The notes beneath the pieces were generated by a model, which had not been told where the DNA came from, did no database searches, and was given only the letters and a program-made list of their open reading frames with translations. Source: Aneurinibacillus aneurinilyticus ATCC 12856 (GTDB lineage: Bacteria > Bacillota > Bacilli > Aneurinibacillales > Aneurinibacillaceae). Taken from it: a DNA stretch of 64,000 nucleotides. A program made the position numbers and the translations under genes. Location of the stretch: assembly GCF_000466385.1 (NCBI RefSeq), contig NZ_KE952845.1, positions 1,824 through 65,823 of the forward strand. The letters are read 5' to 3'. Shown here piece after piece: positions 55,068 through 64,000 of this stretch. Numbering within the stretch: position 1 is the first letter of the stretch; every line of letters begins with the position of its first letter.

Positions 55068-56339
55068 GTGAGTTGCGAAGAAGCTTATGAGTGGATACAG
55101 CGTGATCTGGACGACGAGCTTACTGATGTTGAAAAAGAAAAGCTAATGCTGCATTTGGCAGCATGCCGGGATTGCTCGTCATTATATGACCGCTTGAACT
55201 CTCTCTCTACGCATCTGGCGCAGCTTCCTATGGTGGAACCGCCATATAGCATTGTAGAATCCATCTTGCCGGAACTTGATCGGATCGATAGCGAACGAAG
55301 CATTCCTCCGATTGCTAAGGAGCAGGCAGCAGCTGTGGAATTACCGCAGCGCCTTTCTCGCAGGGCAATCTGGTATCGCTATATCGGCGGAGCTACGGCG
55401 GCTGGTTTGTTGATATCAGCTGTTGCTTTTATGCTTAATTATACGAATACCGATATCAAGGAGACGGCGCTTTCGACTTCCGAGATCGCCCGTGTGGAGG
55501 ATGCGCCTGGAACAAAAGCGCAAACGATGGCCGGTGCAGGCGATGATAAACAGGCTGAGCTTCACCAGAAACAGCAGACGGAGCTGGAGGGACAGCCTGC
55601 TGAGGCACAGACGCCTGTCGGTGGGAAAGCTGGGGAAGAGCAGCCTTCTGATAATGGCTCCCCTGGCCCGAATACGTCGGGAAGCGTAGATGTTCCTACA
55701 GAGCAGCGGACGCAAGGAGCTTCCAAAGCTCAGGAAGTACATCCTGAGCAACGGCAGGCAAGTGAACAGAAGCCAAAGCCGGAGAATCCGAAGCGGGAGT
55801 CAGCGAATGAACCTTCTGTTCAGCCGAATGCTGAATCGGGGACAGTCAAGCCTAAGCCGGATGAGCCAATTATGAATAGCTCAGATCCTAAGGCAGCAGT
55901 TGCTCAGGTGCCGGAGTCATCCGCAGACAATAAGGCGTCAGCTGATGAGAATGAACCTCCTGTCGATAACAAAAAATCAATCTCGAACGGGTTGATAGCT
56001 TTTGTTCAGGAAGATGGAAAACAGCCGAAAAAACCGGCAAAACAAGGCATAGCTGCGTCAGGGCAAAGCGATGCAAATAAGACAACGAAACAGGAGTATT
56101 TTGTAAGCAAGACAGACAGCGCCCTGCTGGTCCGCAACGCAGATGGGGGCATTGAGTTTGTTACCCATACATGGAACGAGATGTATAATGTATCGTACCG
56201 TTGGATTGGGGAGAAGAAAATTGTGTATAAGCTTGAATACATTGGGCGAAAAGGCGAAGATGGTGTTACGGCTTCACAGCCACAGGAATGGCTAATTGAC
56301 CTTGAAAAAAATGTTGAACGTCCACTTTACAATAAATAA
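55068..56339 (+). CDS. Membrane-spanning anti-sigma factor with long extracytoplasmic domain
   Basis: A 423-residue anti-sigma factor. The N-terminal zinc-binding anti-sigma domain has H29-x3-C33-x2-C36 (HLAACRDC). One transmembrane helix follows at about 105-124. Residues about 135-330 are a low-complexity, Pro/Glu/Lys/Gln-rich region likely disordered and able to reach through the cell wall. A folded C-terminal part (about 345-420, QEYFVSKTDSALLVRNADGG ... YRWIGEKKIVYKLEY) could be the sensor. GTG 55068 is the likely start; the frame open to 55041 overlaps the sigma gene. Co-transcribed with the sigma factor and followed by a terminator. Confidence 0.85.
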   Translation: MSCEEAYEWIQRDLDDELTDVEKEKLMLHLAACRDCSSLYDRLNSLSTHLAQLPMVEPPYSIVESILPELDRIDSERSIPPIAKEQAAAVELPQRLSRRAIWYRYIGGATAAGLLISAVAFMLNYTNTDIKETALSTSEIARVEDAPGTKAQTMAGAGDDKQAELHQKQQTELEGQPAEAQTPVGGKAGEEQPSDNGSPGPNTSGSVDVPTEQRTQGASKAQEVHPEQRQASEQKPKPENPKRESANEPSVQPNAESGTVKPKPDEPIMNSSDPKAAVAQVPESSADNKASADENEPPVDNKKSISNGLIAFVQEDGKQPKKPAKQGIAASGQSDANKTTKQEYFVSKTDSALLVRNADGGIEFVTHTWNEMYNVSYRWIGEKKIVYKLEYIGRKGEDGVTASQPQEWLIDLEKNVERPLYNK

Positions 56340-56459
56340 GCACCCTTTCTTCTCTCGTGCGTATGATGTAGTAAAGGCAACGGTGCTTATCGCTCGGCCT
56401 CCGGGAAAAGGGCCCACCTGGACCTTGAGCGTTTACATATACGCACAGCCTTCCACAGG

Positions 56460-56487
56460 CCATGGCACACTTTGCCATGGTTTTTTT
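56460..56487 (+). terminator. Terminator after the anti-sigma gene
   Basis: Arms CCATGGCA and TGCCATGG with a short loop and seven T residues. The 120 bases between the stop codon and this hairpin show no gene. Confidence 0.75.
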
Positions 56488-56498
56488 GTTTTGTATAA

Positions 56499-56630
56499 TA
56501 TCAAGGGTGTTGATTATCCAGTACGATCTAGAGTGGATAGCCACCACACCGTGCCCCAAACGGGCGTCGGTCCAGCCTTGGCGACACGTGCATCTCCCAT
56601 TCTCCAATATATGGATAATGAACTGGTATA
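56499..56630. repeat. Hairpin repeat with GATTATCC terminal inverted repeats (copy 2)
   Basis: About 132 bases with ends TATCA...TGATTATCC and GGATAAT...GTATA. The left 17 bases through TGATTATCCAGTACGAT are the same as in copy 1, but the inner region is longer and GC-rich. It lies just upstream of holA. Confidence 0.55.
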
Positions 56631-56663
56631 GTATAATATGTAAGGAGGATTGAGGTGACATAG

Positions 56664-57728
56664 ATGGAAATACGGCAAATTGTACGGGATATCAAACAAG
56701 GGAACATCGCTCCTGTGTACGTATTTTATGGCACTGAGCAATATATAGTAGATGAAACTGTTCGATTAATCGAAGCGTGCGTACTGGACGAAGCAAGCCG
56801 GGATTTCAATTATAGTGCGTATGACTTACGTGAGACTCCTGTCCAGACGGTATTGCAGGATGCAGAAACCTTTCCTTTTATGGGAGAGAAACGCGTCATA
56901 CGTGCGTCGTACGCGCTATTTCTGACTGGAAGCAAACTTCCTTCGGGAGCCCCTGAGCATGATATGGATGCGTTAGGTGCGTATATAGAGAACCCGCCGG
57001 ACTATTCGGTGCTTATCCTGGAAGTGGCACAGGACAAGCTTGATGAACGAAAAAAGGTAGTAAAAGCGCTCAAAAAAAATAGTATTATGGTCGAATGCGC
57101 CCCGCTAAAAGAAGCGGCACTTGCTGACTGGGTAGTCCGTCAGGCGAAACGTTACCATGTTGGTATGGATGCAGCAGCAGCAGATCTGTTAATTGCGATG
57201 AGCGGGACGCATTTGCGCCAGCTAGATAAGGAAATTGAGAAGCTGGCAGCCTATGTAGGCGAAGATGGAGAGATTACCGAACCTATTGTGGAGAAGCTGG
57301 CGACACGGGAGCTGGAACATGATATTTTTCGGTTAATCGATAAAATTGCTCGTCTGCAAATTGAAGAGGCGATGCGGATGTATTATGACCTCCAACAACT
57401 TAATACCGGTAGCAGCGAAACGAAAGGAGAAGGGGAACCCTTAAAGATTCTCACGTTACTTGCGCGCCAGTTCCGCATTTTGCTTCAGATTAAAACATTG
57501 CAGCCGCGCGGGTATTCTCAACAGCAAATGGCTTCATTGCTTGGTATTCATCCATATGTTGCCAAGCTGGCGAGCGAGCAGGCGCATGCATTCAACGAAC
57601 GGACTCTTAAGCGGATTATTCACAAGCTTGCGGAGGAAGACATCCGAATTAAAACAGGACAGATTGATAAAGTGCTGGCTCTTGAACTTTTTATTCTAGG
57701 ATTAAAAGATAGTATGCATACACCATAG
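56664..57728 (+). CDS. holA: DNA polymerase III delta subunit
   Basis: A 354-residue delta subunit of the clamp loader, which opens the sliding clamp. It has the family start with VYVFYGTEQYIVDE near residue 19, FGEKRVI-type MGEKRVIRA near 75, and C-terminal LARQFRILLQIKTL and LALELFILGLK. Domain length is normal. The order comEC-(sigma pair)-holA-rpsT is conserved apart from the inserted sigma operon. GAGGTGA precedes the ATG. Confidence 0.93.
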   Translation: MEIRQIVRDIKQGNIAPVYVFYGTEQYIVDETVRLIEACVLDEASRDFNYSAYDLRETPVQTVLQDAETFPFMGEKRVIRASYALFLTGSKLPSGAPEHDMDALGAYIENPPDYSVLILEVAQDKLDERKKVVKALKKNSIMVECAPLKEAALADWVVRQAKRYHVGMDAAAADLLIAMSGTHLRQLDKEIEKLAAYVGEDGEITEPIVEKLATRELEHDIFRLIDKIARLQIEEAMRMYYDLQQLNTGSSETKGEGEPLKILTLLARQFRILLQIKTLQPRGYSQQQMASLLGIHPYVAKLASEQAHAFNERTLKRIIHKLAEEDIRIKTGQIDKVLALELFILGLKDSMHTP

Positions 57729-57736
57729 AATAAAAG

Positions 57737-57770
57737 AAAAAGCGACCATATTACAGGTCGCTTTTTCTTA
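57737..57770. terminator. Bidirectional terminator between holA and rpsT
   Basis: Arms AAAAAGCGACC and GGTCGCTTTTT with an 8-base loop between converging genes. Confidence 0.85.
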
Positions 57771-57792
57771 ATATGAATGCATTCATATATGC

Positions 57793-58059
57793 TTAAGCGG
57801 ACAGGCCGTTAACCTTCTTCGCCAAACGAGACTTCTTACGGGAAGCTGCGTTTTTGTGGATCAGACCTTTGGTTACTGCTTTGTCCAAATGTTTGCTGGC
57901 AGCCTGCAGTGCAGTCTTAGCTGCTTCTACATTGCCTGCTGCTACAGCAACCTCTACTCCTTTGATCGCAGTGCGTAGAGTAGATTTTTGAGCGGCACGG
58001 TGTGCGCGGCGCTTTTCAATCGTTTTTGTACGCTTGATCGCGGATTTAATATTTGGCAT
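57793..58059 (-). CDS. rpsT: Ribosomal protein S20
   Basis: An 88-residue basic helical protein of the 30S subunit. It begins [21 protein letters not shown] and ends with the [21 protein letters not shown] region, both conserved in S20. ATG 58059 sits behind AAGGAGGTG; an upstream in-frame ATG is not needed. The orientation opposite to holA and gpr is the same as in Bacillus. Confidence 0.97.
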   Translation of the reverse strand: MPNIKSAIKRTKTIEKRRAHRAAQKSTLRTAIKGVEVAVAAGNVEAAKTALQAASKHLDKAVTKGLIHKNAASRKKSRLAKKVNGLSA

Positions 58060-58206
58060 GAGATTCACCTCCTTGGTGCATCCGATAATACTACTGTTAT
58101 AAAGTCAACAAGAGAAATTGTATCATGTGCTACCAGGGTTTGCAAGAAGGTTTTTCTTCGTATAAATAAACAAGGAACGGGAGAGTATGAAAACGAGGTG
58201 ATATGC

Positions 58207-59316
58207 ATGGAAAAACGGCTTGATTTAAGCGTATATGCTGTACGGACGGATCTGGCGCTAGAAGCGCGCGAGATGGCGACACGGAAACATATGGAGGAGC
58301 TTGCCGGTGTTCGTTTTCATAGTGAGGAAGAAGCAGGGATTACTGTATCAAAGATGGTTATTGAAACGATGGAGGGTGCGGAACGAATTGGCAAAATGCC
58401 GGGGCACTATGTTACTTTGGAAGTGCCAGGCCTGCGTTCACAAGACTCAGAATTGCAGGATCGGGTAGCCACTCGCTTTGCCCAAGAATTTCATGCATTC
58501 CTCGAAGCACTAGGCTTGAAAGAAAAAGACAGTGTACTTATTGTCGGTTTGGGTAATTGGAACGTTACGCCTGATGCGGTCGGTCCTCTGGTAGTAGAGA
58601 ATGTACTGGTAACCCGTCATTTGTTCGAACTTATGCCTGACCGTGTGGAAGAAGGATATCGGCCGGTTAGTGCTGTTTCGCCCGGTGTGCTTGGCATTAC
58701 CGGCATCGAGACGAGCGAAATTGTATACGGAATTATTGAGAAAACGCGGCCTGATTTTATTATTGCAGTTGATGCGCTTGCCTCACGTGCGCTGGAGCGT
58801 GTCAATACGACAATACAAATATCGGATGCAGGAATCAGCCCCGGTTCCGGTGTTGGCAACAAGCGAAAGCCGTTGACAAAGGAAACGCTCGGTATTCCGG
58901 TCATCGCGGTAGGGGTACCTACCGTGGTTGATGCGACAACGATTGTTCATGACACGATTTCGTATATGCTTGCCCATCTGGGTCGTCAGCTTAACGAGGC
59001 AAAAAATCCAAAGCCTGCAAGCCGCCTGATGCCTGGTGGTTTTTCTCTTCCAGGTAAAGTGAAACGATACACGGAGGAGGATATGCCGAATGAAGATGAG
59101 CAAAAAACAATTCTCGGTATGATAGGCGAGCTGGAGGAAACCGAGAAGCGCCAGCTCATTCATGAGGTGCTTGCCCCGCTCGGTCATAATCTTATCGTTA
59201 CGCCAAAAGAAGTTGATGACTACGTCGAAGATATTGCTAATATCATTGCCAGTGGTCTGAATGCGGCTCTTCATCGTTCTATTGATATGGATAATGTGTC
59301 TGCTTATACGCATTAA
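58207..59316 (+). CDS. gpr: Germination protease
   Basis: A 369-residue aspartate-type spore protease (family A25) that degrades small acid-soluble proteins when spores germinate. It is made as a zymogen; the first 15-16 residues, ending before the RTDLALEA segment, form the propeptide. Conserved stretches include [14 protein letters not shown] near residue 118, [14 protein letters not shown] and [32 protein letters not shown]. The long upstream frame overlaps rpsT and is not real; ATG 58207 follows GAGGTG. Expected to be forespore-specific; no clear sigma-F/G box was confirmed. Confidence 0.95.
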   Translation: MEKRLDLSVYAVRTDLALEAREMATRKHMEELAGVRFHSEEEAGITVSKMVIETMEGAERIGKMPGHYVTLEVPGLRSQDSELQDRVATRFAQEFHAFLEALGLKEKDSVLIVGLGNWNVTPDAVGPLVVENVLVTRHLFELMPDRVEEGYRPVSAVSPGVLGITGIETSEIVYGIIEKTRPDFIIAVDALASRALERVNTTIQISDAGISPGSGVGNKRKPLTKETLGIPVIAVGVPTVVDATTIVHDTISYMLAHLGRQLNEAKNPKPASRLMPGGFSLPGKVKRYTEEDMPNEDEQKTILGMIGELEETEKRQLIHEVLAPLGHNLIVTPKEVDDYVEDIANIIASGLNAALHRSIDMDNVSAYTH

Positions 59317-59366
59317 TGTTATGGGGAAGAAAGTTAAATACTGTGTCCGTCAACGAAGCATGGACA

Positions 59367-59421
59367 GGAACCGCCAAATATTCGGATTCCTTTGAGGGAA
59401 AAACGGTGGCGGTTCTTTTTT
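59367..59421 (+). terminator. Terminator after gpr
   Basis: Arms GAACCGCCA and TGGCGGTTC with a roughly 30-base loop, followed by a T run. The long loop makes it a weaker call. The remaining bases to spoIIP hold no convincing gene. Confidence 0.55.
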
Positions 59422-59566
59422 ATGGAGCGAAAGCACAAGCGTTTTTTTCTTCGCTCTTCTTTTTCTGGAAAATCGGTTCTATGTCCCGTATCGGATTCAT
59501 AGATTAGTAGAAAGCATGGTGAAGACGATGGACAACCATCCGAGCAACAGGAAAGGAGAACGCAGT

Positions 59567-60754
59567 ATGTCGAGGAAAAGTCGCAATTTTATTGTTAATT
59601 TATATGGGGCAGGCGTACAAAAAAGTTTTGTCGTCCTTTCGCTGAGCACGGCGGTTATTTTTGTATTAATGGGAATTCTCTTCGCTTCGCAGGCAGGTAA
59701 GGGATTATCTTCACAGCAAGTAGGAAAGATGACGGTAGCGATGTCGAGCGGCGTACTGCTTCGTACTATGGGCTACGAAATTCCTTATTTTACAGCCGTA
59801 CAAAAGGCTGAGGAGAACATTAATGTATCTTCCTTAGCATTTCGCCTGATCACCAGCATTAATCCGAAAGATCCCCGCAGTTTTCTCGGCAACGAATTGC
59901 CGGGTTTTAGTCTATTTGATACGGAAGTTCTCGTCTCAGGAAAAGATCTCGCGCTAAGCGAGTTGCCCTTCGAATCATCCCCGCCTCCGGAAGCGTTGAA
60001 AAAAGATGCAGCGACAGGAACGGATTCCCAGGCAAAGGTGCAAGAGGAGAAGCCGATGGAGCAGGAAGTGCTGTCTACGAACGGTAGAAAAGTTTTTTTC
60101 ATTTATAACACTCATAATCGGGAATCATGGGTGCATGCTGTTCCAGAGGCACGTGCTAAGAACAATCCGGATTTGGCGATGGATTCGAAGAAAAACGTTA
60201 CGCTTGTGAGTCGGCGCCTTGCACAAACCCTTGAGAAGAATGGCATCGGTTCATCGGTAGGCACGACAGATTTTACGGGCCGACTCATTAATCGGGGTGC
60301 TCCATATGCGCTATCGTATGCTGAATCGTTAAAAGCGGTCAAAGCCGTGATGGCCCAAAACCGGGATTTGGACTATTTCATCGATATTCACCGTGACTCG
60401 CTCCGACGCAAATCTACAACGGTTGCCCTGGACGGAAAATCATACGCACAAATCCACTTCGTCGTCGGCATGCGCAACAAAAATTGGGAGAAAAATCAGC
60501 AGTTTGCACTCAAAGTGCATAATGTAGTCGAAAAGAAATACCCGGGCCTGTCCAAAGGTATATTTGGCAAAAAAGGTGGGAATGGTGAATATAACCAATC
60601 CGTTTCACCGAATGCTATCCTGGTTGAAGTAGGGGGTGTTGATAATACACTAGAAGAATGCTATCGCACGGCGGATGTGCTGGCGGAAGCGATAGCTGAA
60701 GTGTATTGGGAAGCGGAGAAAGCGAATGCGAAGACGCAGCCGAAACGATCGTAA
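59567..60754 (+). CDS. spoIIP: Stage II sporulation protein P
   Basis: A 395-residue membrane-anchored peptidoglycan amidase/endopeptidase of the SpoIIDMP complex that drives engulfment. A transmembrane helix (about residues 22-45) precedes a linker and the catalytic domain, with FFIYNTHNRESW near residue 188, IDIHRDSLRRKST near 275 and VEVGGVDNTLEE near 365. These hold the zinc-site residues. ATG 59567 follows AAAGGAG; an in-frame ATG at 59516 would add 17 residues. It directly follows gpr as in Bacillus. Confidence 0.93.
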   Translation: MSRKSRNFIVNLYGAGVQKSFVVLSLSTAVIFVLMGILFASQAGKGLSSQQVGKMTVAMSSGVLLRTMGYEIPYFTAVQKAEENINVSSLAFRLITSINPKDPRSFLGNELPGFSLFDTEVLVSGKDLALSELPFESSPPPEALKKDAATGTDSQAKVQEEKPMEQEVLSTNGRKVFFIYNTHNRESWVHAVPEARAKNNPDLAMDSKKNVTLVSRRLAQTLEKNGIGSSVGTTDFTGRLINRGAPYALSYAESLKAVKAVMAQNRDLDYFIDIHRDSLRRKSTTVALDGKSYAQIHFVVGMRNKNWEKNQQFALKVHNVVEKKYPGLSKGIFGKKGGNGEYNQSVSPNAILVEVGGVDNTLEECYRTADVLAEAIAEVYWEAEKANAKTQPKRS

Positions 60755-60769
60755 GCGGGAGGGAACACG

Positions 60770-61087
60770 GTGAAGCTGACCGCCAAATTCTTTTTGCTTG
60801 TCGGAGTCTTATTTGCAGGTATTCTGTGCGGCATTAATCTGGCGGAGAAAGGCATCCAGCGCATTGAAGGAGCCTCGGATCAGCCTGTGAAGGGGTTTTA
60901 TATTAAGAAGGTAGAGAACGGACGCTTTGAAGTAGAAGTGCTGGGCAAGCAGGTTGTAACGGAAGACACATTGTCCTCCGCACGAATGTCAAGCGAGAAC
61001 TGGATTAGTCATACAGGAAACAGTGTGCGAAACTGGGTAGTTACGGCCACACGAAATATGATGAAATGGATTATGGATAAGCTATGA
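60770..61087 (+). CDS. yqxA: DUF3679 family protein YqxA
   Basis: A 105-residue protein with an N-terminal membrane helix (residues 5-23) and a short extracytoplasmic part, matching the YqxA (DUF3679) family that lies after spoIIP in Bacillus. It has FFLLVGVLFAGILCGINLAEKGI and a C-terminal amphipathic helix with RNMMKWIMDKL. Function unknown. Start GTG follows GGGAGGG, 15 bases after the spoIIP stop, so the two are co-transcribed. Confidence 0.75.
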   Translation: MKLTAKFFLLVGVLFAGILCGINLAEKGIQRIEGASDQPVKGFYIKKVENGRFEVEVLGKQVVTEDTLSSARMSSENWISHTGNSVRNWVVTATRNMMKWIMDKL

Positions 61088-61089
61088 TG

Positions 61090-61122
61090 AAAAAAGAAAT
61101 CGCCGATGCGGTTTCTTTTTCG
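61090..61122 (+). terminator. Rho-independent terminator after yqxA
   Basis: Arms AAAAAGAAATCGC and GCGGTTTCTTTTT with a 4-base loop. Confidence 0.65.
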
Positions 61123-61214
61123 TTTTGTCATACGCTTATTGCAAGGCATATTGAGAGGAAAGAACAGTATGAACGAGAATTATATAGAACAACACAAATG
61201 AGGGGGAACCAAAA

Positions 61215-62327
61215 ATGAGTATGTATTTGGAGCGATTGAACAGTGTGCGTGAGGAACTGCAAAGTATGGGAGCCGAATCTGCACTTATTACTTCTCCATT
61301 ATCAGTGGCATATCTGACTGGTTTTGTGTGTGATCCGCATGAACGCTTTCTTGGCCTTTTGCTGCGGGATGATAAAGCGGTATTATTCTTGCCTTCGTTG
61401 GAGCAGGGAAAGGCAGAATCAGTGCTAGGCGGCACGAATGCATTAATTCAGGAGATTGTAGGCATACAGGATACGGATAATCCGTACGCTAAAGTGAAGC
61501 AGAACGGCGGGGCGGCAGCTCGGTGTATAGCAGTAGAAAAGGAATATATGAAGCTAAGCCAGGCAGAGCAATTGACTTCGGTATTTGGAAATCCCGTTCT
61601 TAATGATGTGGGTGGCTTTATCTCAAAGCTGCGCAACCGGAAATCGGCTGATGAAATTTTAAAAATCAGGGCTGCGGCAGAGTTGGTGGAGGATGTGCTG
61701 GCGGAAGGATTAAAAAAGGTTAAAGCAGGCATAACAGAAATAGAAATAGTGGCTGAGCTTGAGTACATAATGAAGAGGAAAGGGGCGGATGCACCAGCGT
61801 TTGACACGATGGTGCTTGCAGGAGCCAATTCCGCACTGCCACATGGTGTTCCGGGAAAGACACAGGTGAAGGAAGGCGGATTTCTACTGTTTGATCTCGG
61901 CGTGTTTAAGGATGGATACTGTTCAGATATTACCCGTACATTCGTGACAGGCGAGCCTTCGACAAAGCAGAGGCATATATACGATACAGTACTTAAGGCG
62001 GAAGAGGCGGCCATTCGTGCTGTACAAATCGGGCGTCCGCTGGCTGAAGTGGATCGTGCGGCGCGGCATGTAATTGAAGATGAGGGCTATGGACAATATT
62101 TCACTCATCGCACCGGTCATGGACTTGGCCTAGAAGTGCACGAATATCCTTCCGTTCATGGAGCTAATGAAGAAGCGATAGAGGCCGGTGCCGTATTTAC
62201 AATTGAGCCGGGCATTTATGTGCCGGGGGTAGGCGGCGTCCGGATCGAGGATGATATACATGTTACAAGTCAGGGCGCTGAGGTTTTAACTTCATTCCCC
62301 AAGACTTTAACACGTCTTGATATTTAA
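61215..62327 (+). CDS. pepQ: Xaa-Pro dipeptidase/aminopeptidase (M24 family)
   Basis: A 370-residue metallopeptidase with a creatinase-type N-terminal domain (1-130) and the pita-bread catalytic domain. Metal ligands are visible: Asp in [18 protein letters not shown] (two Asp), His in [13 protein letters not shown], Glu in FTIEPGIYV and Glu in VRIEDDIHV. It removes N-terminal residues ahead of proline. GGGGG precedes the start. In Bacillus yqxA is usually followed directly by lepA, so this gene is an insertion into that order. Confidence 0.9.
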   Translation: MSMYLERLNSVREELQSMGAESALITSPLSVAYLTGFVCDPHERFLGLLLRDDKAVLFLPSLEQGKAESVLGGTNALIQEIVGIQDTDNPYAKVKQNGGAAARCIAVEKEYMKLSQAEQLTSVFGNPVLNDVGGFISKLRNRKSADEILKIRAAAELVEDVLAEGLKKVKAGITEIEIVAELEYIMKRKGADAPAFDTMVLAGANSALPHGVPGKTQVKEGGFLLFDLGVFKDGYCSDITRTFVTGEPSTKQRHIYDTVLKAEEAAIRAVQIGRPLAEVDRAARHVIEDEGYGQYFTHRTGHGLGLEVHEYPSVHGANEEAIEAGAVFTIEPGIYVPGVGGVRIEDDIHVTSQGAEVLTSFPKTLTRLDI

Positions 62328-62394
62328 ATTGCTGTTCGTACCAGCGCCTGATATAATAATCATTAGTGCATTTTTTCCTCGTGGGAGGTATTGT

Positions 62395-64000
62395 ATGGAT
62401 CGCAGACAAAGACAGGAGAAAATCAGAAACTTCTCCATCATCGCTCACATTGACCACGGTAAATCGACGCTGGCTGACCGCATTCTTGAATTTACCGGTG
62501 CGTTGACCGAACGGGAGCGAGAAAATCAGTTCCTGGATCAAATGGATTTAGAAAGGGAACGCGGCATTACAATTAAGCTGAATGCCGTTCAGCTGAAATA
62601 TAAGGCGAAAGACGGCGAAGAATACATTCTTCACCTGATTGATACGCCAGGACACGTCGACTTTACGTACGAAGTATCACGTAGCTTGGCCGCTTGCGAA
62701 GGTGCTTTGCTCGTTGTGGATGCGGCGCAGGGAATTGAAGCCCAGACGCTGGCCAATGTGTATCTGGCGCTGGATAATGATCTTGAGATTCTGCCGGTAA
62801 TTAATAAAATCGATCTGCCAAGCGCAGAACCGGATCGTGTAAAGCAGGAAGTTGAAGATGTAATCGGTCTCGATACTAGCGATGCGGTGCTTGCTTCAGC
62901 CAAGGCAGGTATCGGAATCGAAGAAATTCTGGAACAGGTAGTAGCGAAGGTGCCTGCTCCGACCGGGGACCCGGATGCACCATTGAAGGCGCTTATCTTT
63001 GATTCCCTGTATGACGCGTACCGCGGCGTTATCGCTTATGTACGTATAGTAGACGGTACTGTGAAAAAAGGTTCGAAAATTAAAATGATGGCGACGGGCA
63101 GTGTATTCGAAGTGACTGAGGTTGGTACACATGCACCGTTCCCGAAACAAGTAGACGAACTAACAGTGGGCGATGTAGGCTTTATCGCTGCAAGCATCAA
63201 AACGGTTCGTGACACAAGGGTCGGGGATACGATTACGCTGGCGGAAAATCCGGCAAGCGAACCGCTACCAGGCTATCGTAAGGTGAATCCGATGGTATTC
63301 AGCGGCATGTATCCGGTGGATAGCGCGGATTACAACGATCTGCGAGAAGCGCTTGAGAAATTGCAGCTGAACGATGCATCGCTGCAATTCGAGCCGGAGA
63401 CATCGCAGGCGCTCGGCTTTGGCTTCCGTTGCGGCTTTTTAGGTATGCTGCATATGGAGATTATTCAGGAGCGTATCGAACGTGAATTCGACATTCCCCT
63501 TATCACGACGGCACCAAGCGTTATCTATCATGTGACAAAAACGGATGGAGAAAAAATTTCCATCGAGAATCCGTCGAACATGCCGGACCAACAGAAAATA
63601 GATTTTATTGAAGAGCCATACGTTAAGGCCTCAATTATGGTGCCGAAAGATTTTGTTGGTGCAATTATGGATTTATGCCAGCGCAAGCGCGGTGACTTCA
63701 TTGATATGCAGTATATCGACGAGACGCGTGTGCAGATCGTGTATGAAATGCCGCTGGCTGAAATTGTTTTTGAGTTCTTTGACCAGTTGAAGTCAAGTAC
63801 GAAAGGGTATGCGTCGTTTGACTATGAATTAGTCGGCTACAAAAAGTCCAAGCTGGTAAAAATGGATATTATGCTGAACGGTGAAGTGGTGGATGCCCTG
63901 TCCTTTATTGTGCATCGGGATACTGCTTATCAACGCGGACGCGTACTATGTGAGAAGCTGAAGGAGCTGATTCCACGACAAATGTTTGAAGTGCCCGTAC
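62395..64000 (+). CDS. lepA: Elongation factor 4 (LepA), truncated by window end
   Basis: The first 535 codons of a translational GTPase of about 600 residues that binds ribosomes and promotes back-translocation or assembly. The GTPase motifs are intact: AHIDHGKST (near residue 17), the RGITIK switch, DTPGHVDF and NKIDLP. The domain order continues through EF-G-like domains with [13 protein letters not shown] and the LepA-specific region at its end. GTGGGAGG precedes ATG 62395. The 3' end lies outside the window. Confidence 0.96.
   Translation, partial: MDRRQRQEKIRNFSIIAHIDHGKSTLADRILEFTGALTERERENQFLDQMDLERERGITIKLNAVQLKYKAKDGEEYILHLIDTPGHVDFTYEVSRSLAACEGALLVVDAAQGIEAQTLANVYLALDNDLEILPVINKIDLPSAEPDRVKQEVEDVIGLDTSDAVLASAKAGIGIEEILEQVVAKVPAPTGDPDAPLKALIFDSLYDAYRGVIAYVRIVDGTVKKGSKIKMMATGSVFEVTEVGTHAPFPKQVDELTVGDVGFIAASIKTVRDTRVGDTITLAENPASEPLPGYRKVNPMVFSGMYPVDSADYNDLREALEKLQLNDASLQFEPETSQALGFGFRCGFLGMLHMEIIQERIEREFDIPLITTAPSVIYHVTKTDGEKISIENPSNMPDQQKIDFIEEPYVKASIMVPKDFVGAIMDLCQRKRGDFIDMQYIDETRVQIVYEMPLAEIVFEFFDQLKSSTKGYASFDYELVGYKKSKLVKMDIMLNGEVVDALSFIVHRDTAYQRGRVLCEKLKELIPRQMFEVPV

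Noticed and set aside
56296-56653. Open frames in both strands around the anti-sigma stop and the repeat element
   Set aside because: They run through a terminator and a palindromic repeat and show no protein-like conservation pattern.
59316-59507. 63-codon frame after gpr
   Set aside because: No ribosome binding site, overlaps a likely terminator hairpin, and reads as translated T-rich terminator sequence.

Overview
The window is chromosomal DNA from an endospore-forming, naturally competent Gram-positive bacterium of the Bacillales. Spore genes (gpr, spoIIP, yqxA), the comER/comEA/comEB/comEC set, T-box and SAM-I leaders, strong GGAGG ribosome binding sites and the yqeG-yqeH-aroE-yhbY-nadD-yqeK-rsfS-yqeM order all point there. 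An Aneurinibacillus- or Brevibacillus-like member of the Paenibacillaceae is my best guess; this is inference from gene order and protein style, not a database result.

Layout. Bases 1-4.4 kb form an accessory zone. It holds a frameshifted gene remnant, a type I toxin-antitoxin locus of the holin-like-toxin kind, a small secreted peptide, an Rpn-family nuclease with a tandem-repeat tail, an MBL-fold hydrolase, fragments of a nitroreductase and perhaps a GNAT acetyltransferase, and an L,D-transpeptidase-like protein. From 4.5-11.7 kb come envelope and lipid genes: a YkvI-like transporter, signal peptidase I, a class B PBP, a lipid kinase, a stress protein, a TVP38 protein and an esterase. The pdhABCD operon fills 11.7-16.8 kb. 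It is followed by a soluble chemoreceptor, an aromatic-acid-exporter-like protein, a TetR/FAD-monooxygenase pair with matching palindromic operators, and trhO.

At 22.6-27.7 kb lie a CstA-type pyruvate/peptide transporter with its YbdD partner and a LytS/LytT two-component system; a LytTR-type direct repeat sits upstream of cstA. Then come pncB and an SLH-domain secreted protein with an ECF-type promoter. At 30.9-36.6 kb a histidine kinase with a solute-binding sensor domain and an NtrC-type activator stand directly before a sigma-54 promoter driving formimidoylglutamase and a glutamate symporter. This looks like a self-contained amino-acid-sensing module.

From 36.7 kb onward the window is the conserved ribosome-assembly/NAD/competence/sporulation core: yqeG to yqeM, T-box-leuS, an orphan lipoprotein, comER, comEA, SAM-I riboswitch-metY, comEB, two poorly known genes (one an internally duplicated MazG-like protein), comEC, an ECF sigma/anti-sigma pair with its own ECF-type promoter, holA, rpsT, gpr, spoIIP, yqxA, pepQ and the first 535 codons of lepA. 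Two families of intergenic hairpin repeats are scattered through the window. I saw no tRNA, rRNA, CRISPR array or intact insertion sequence.
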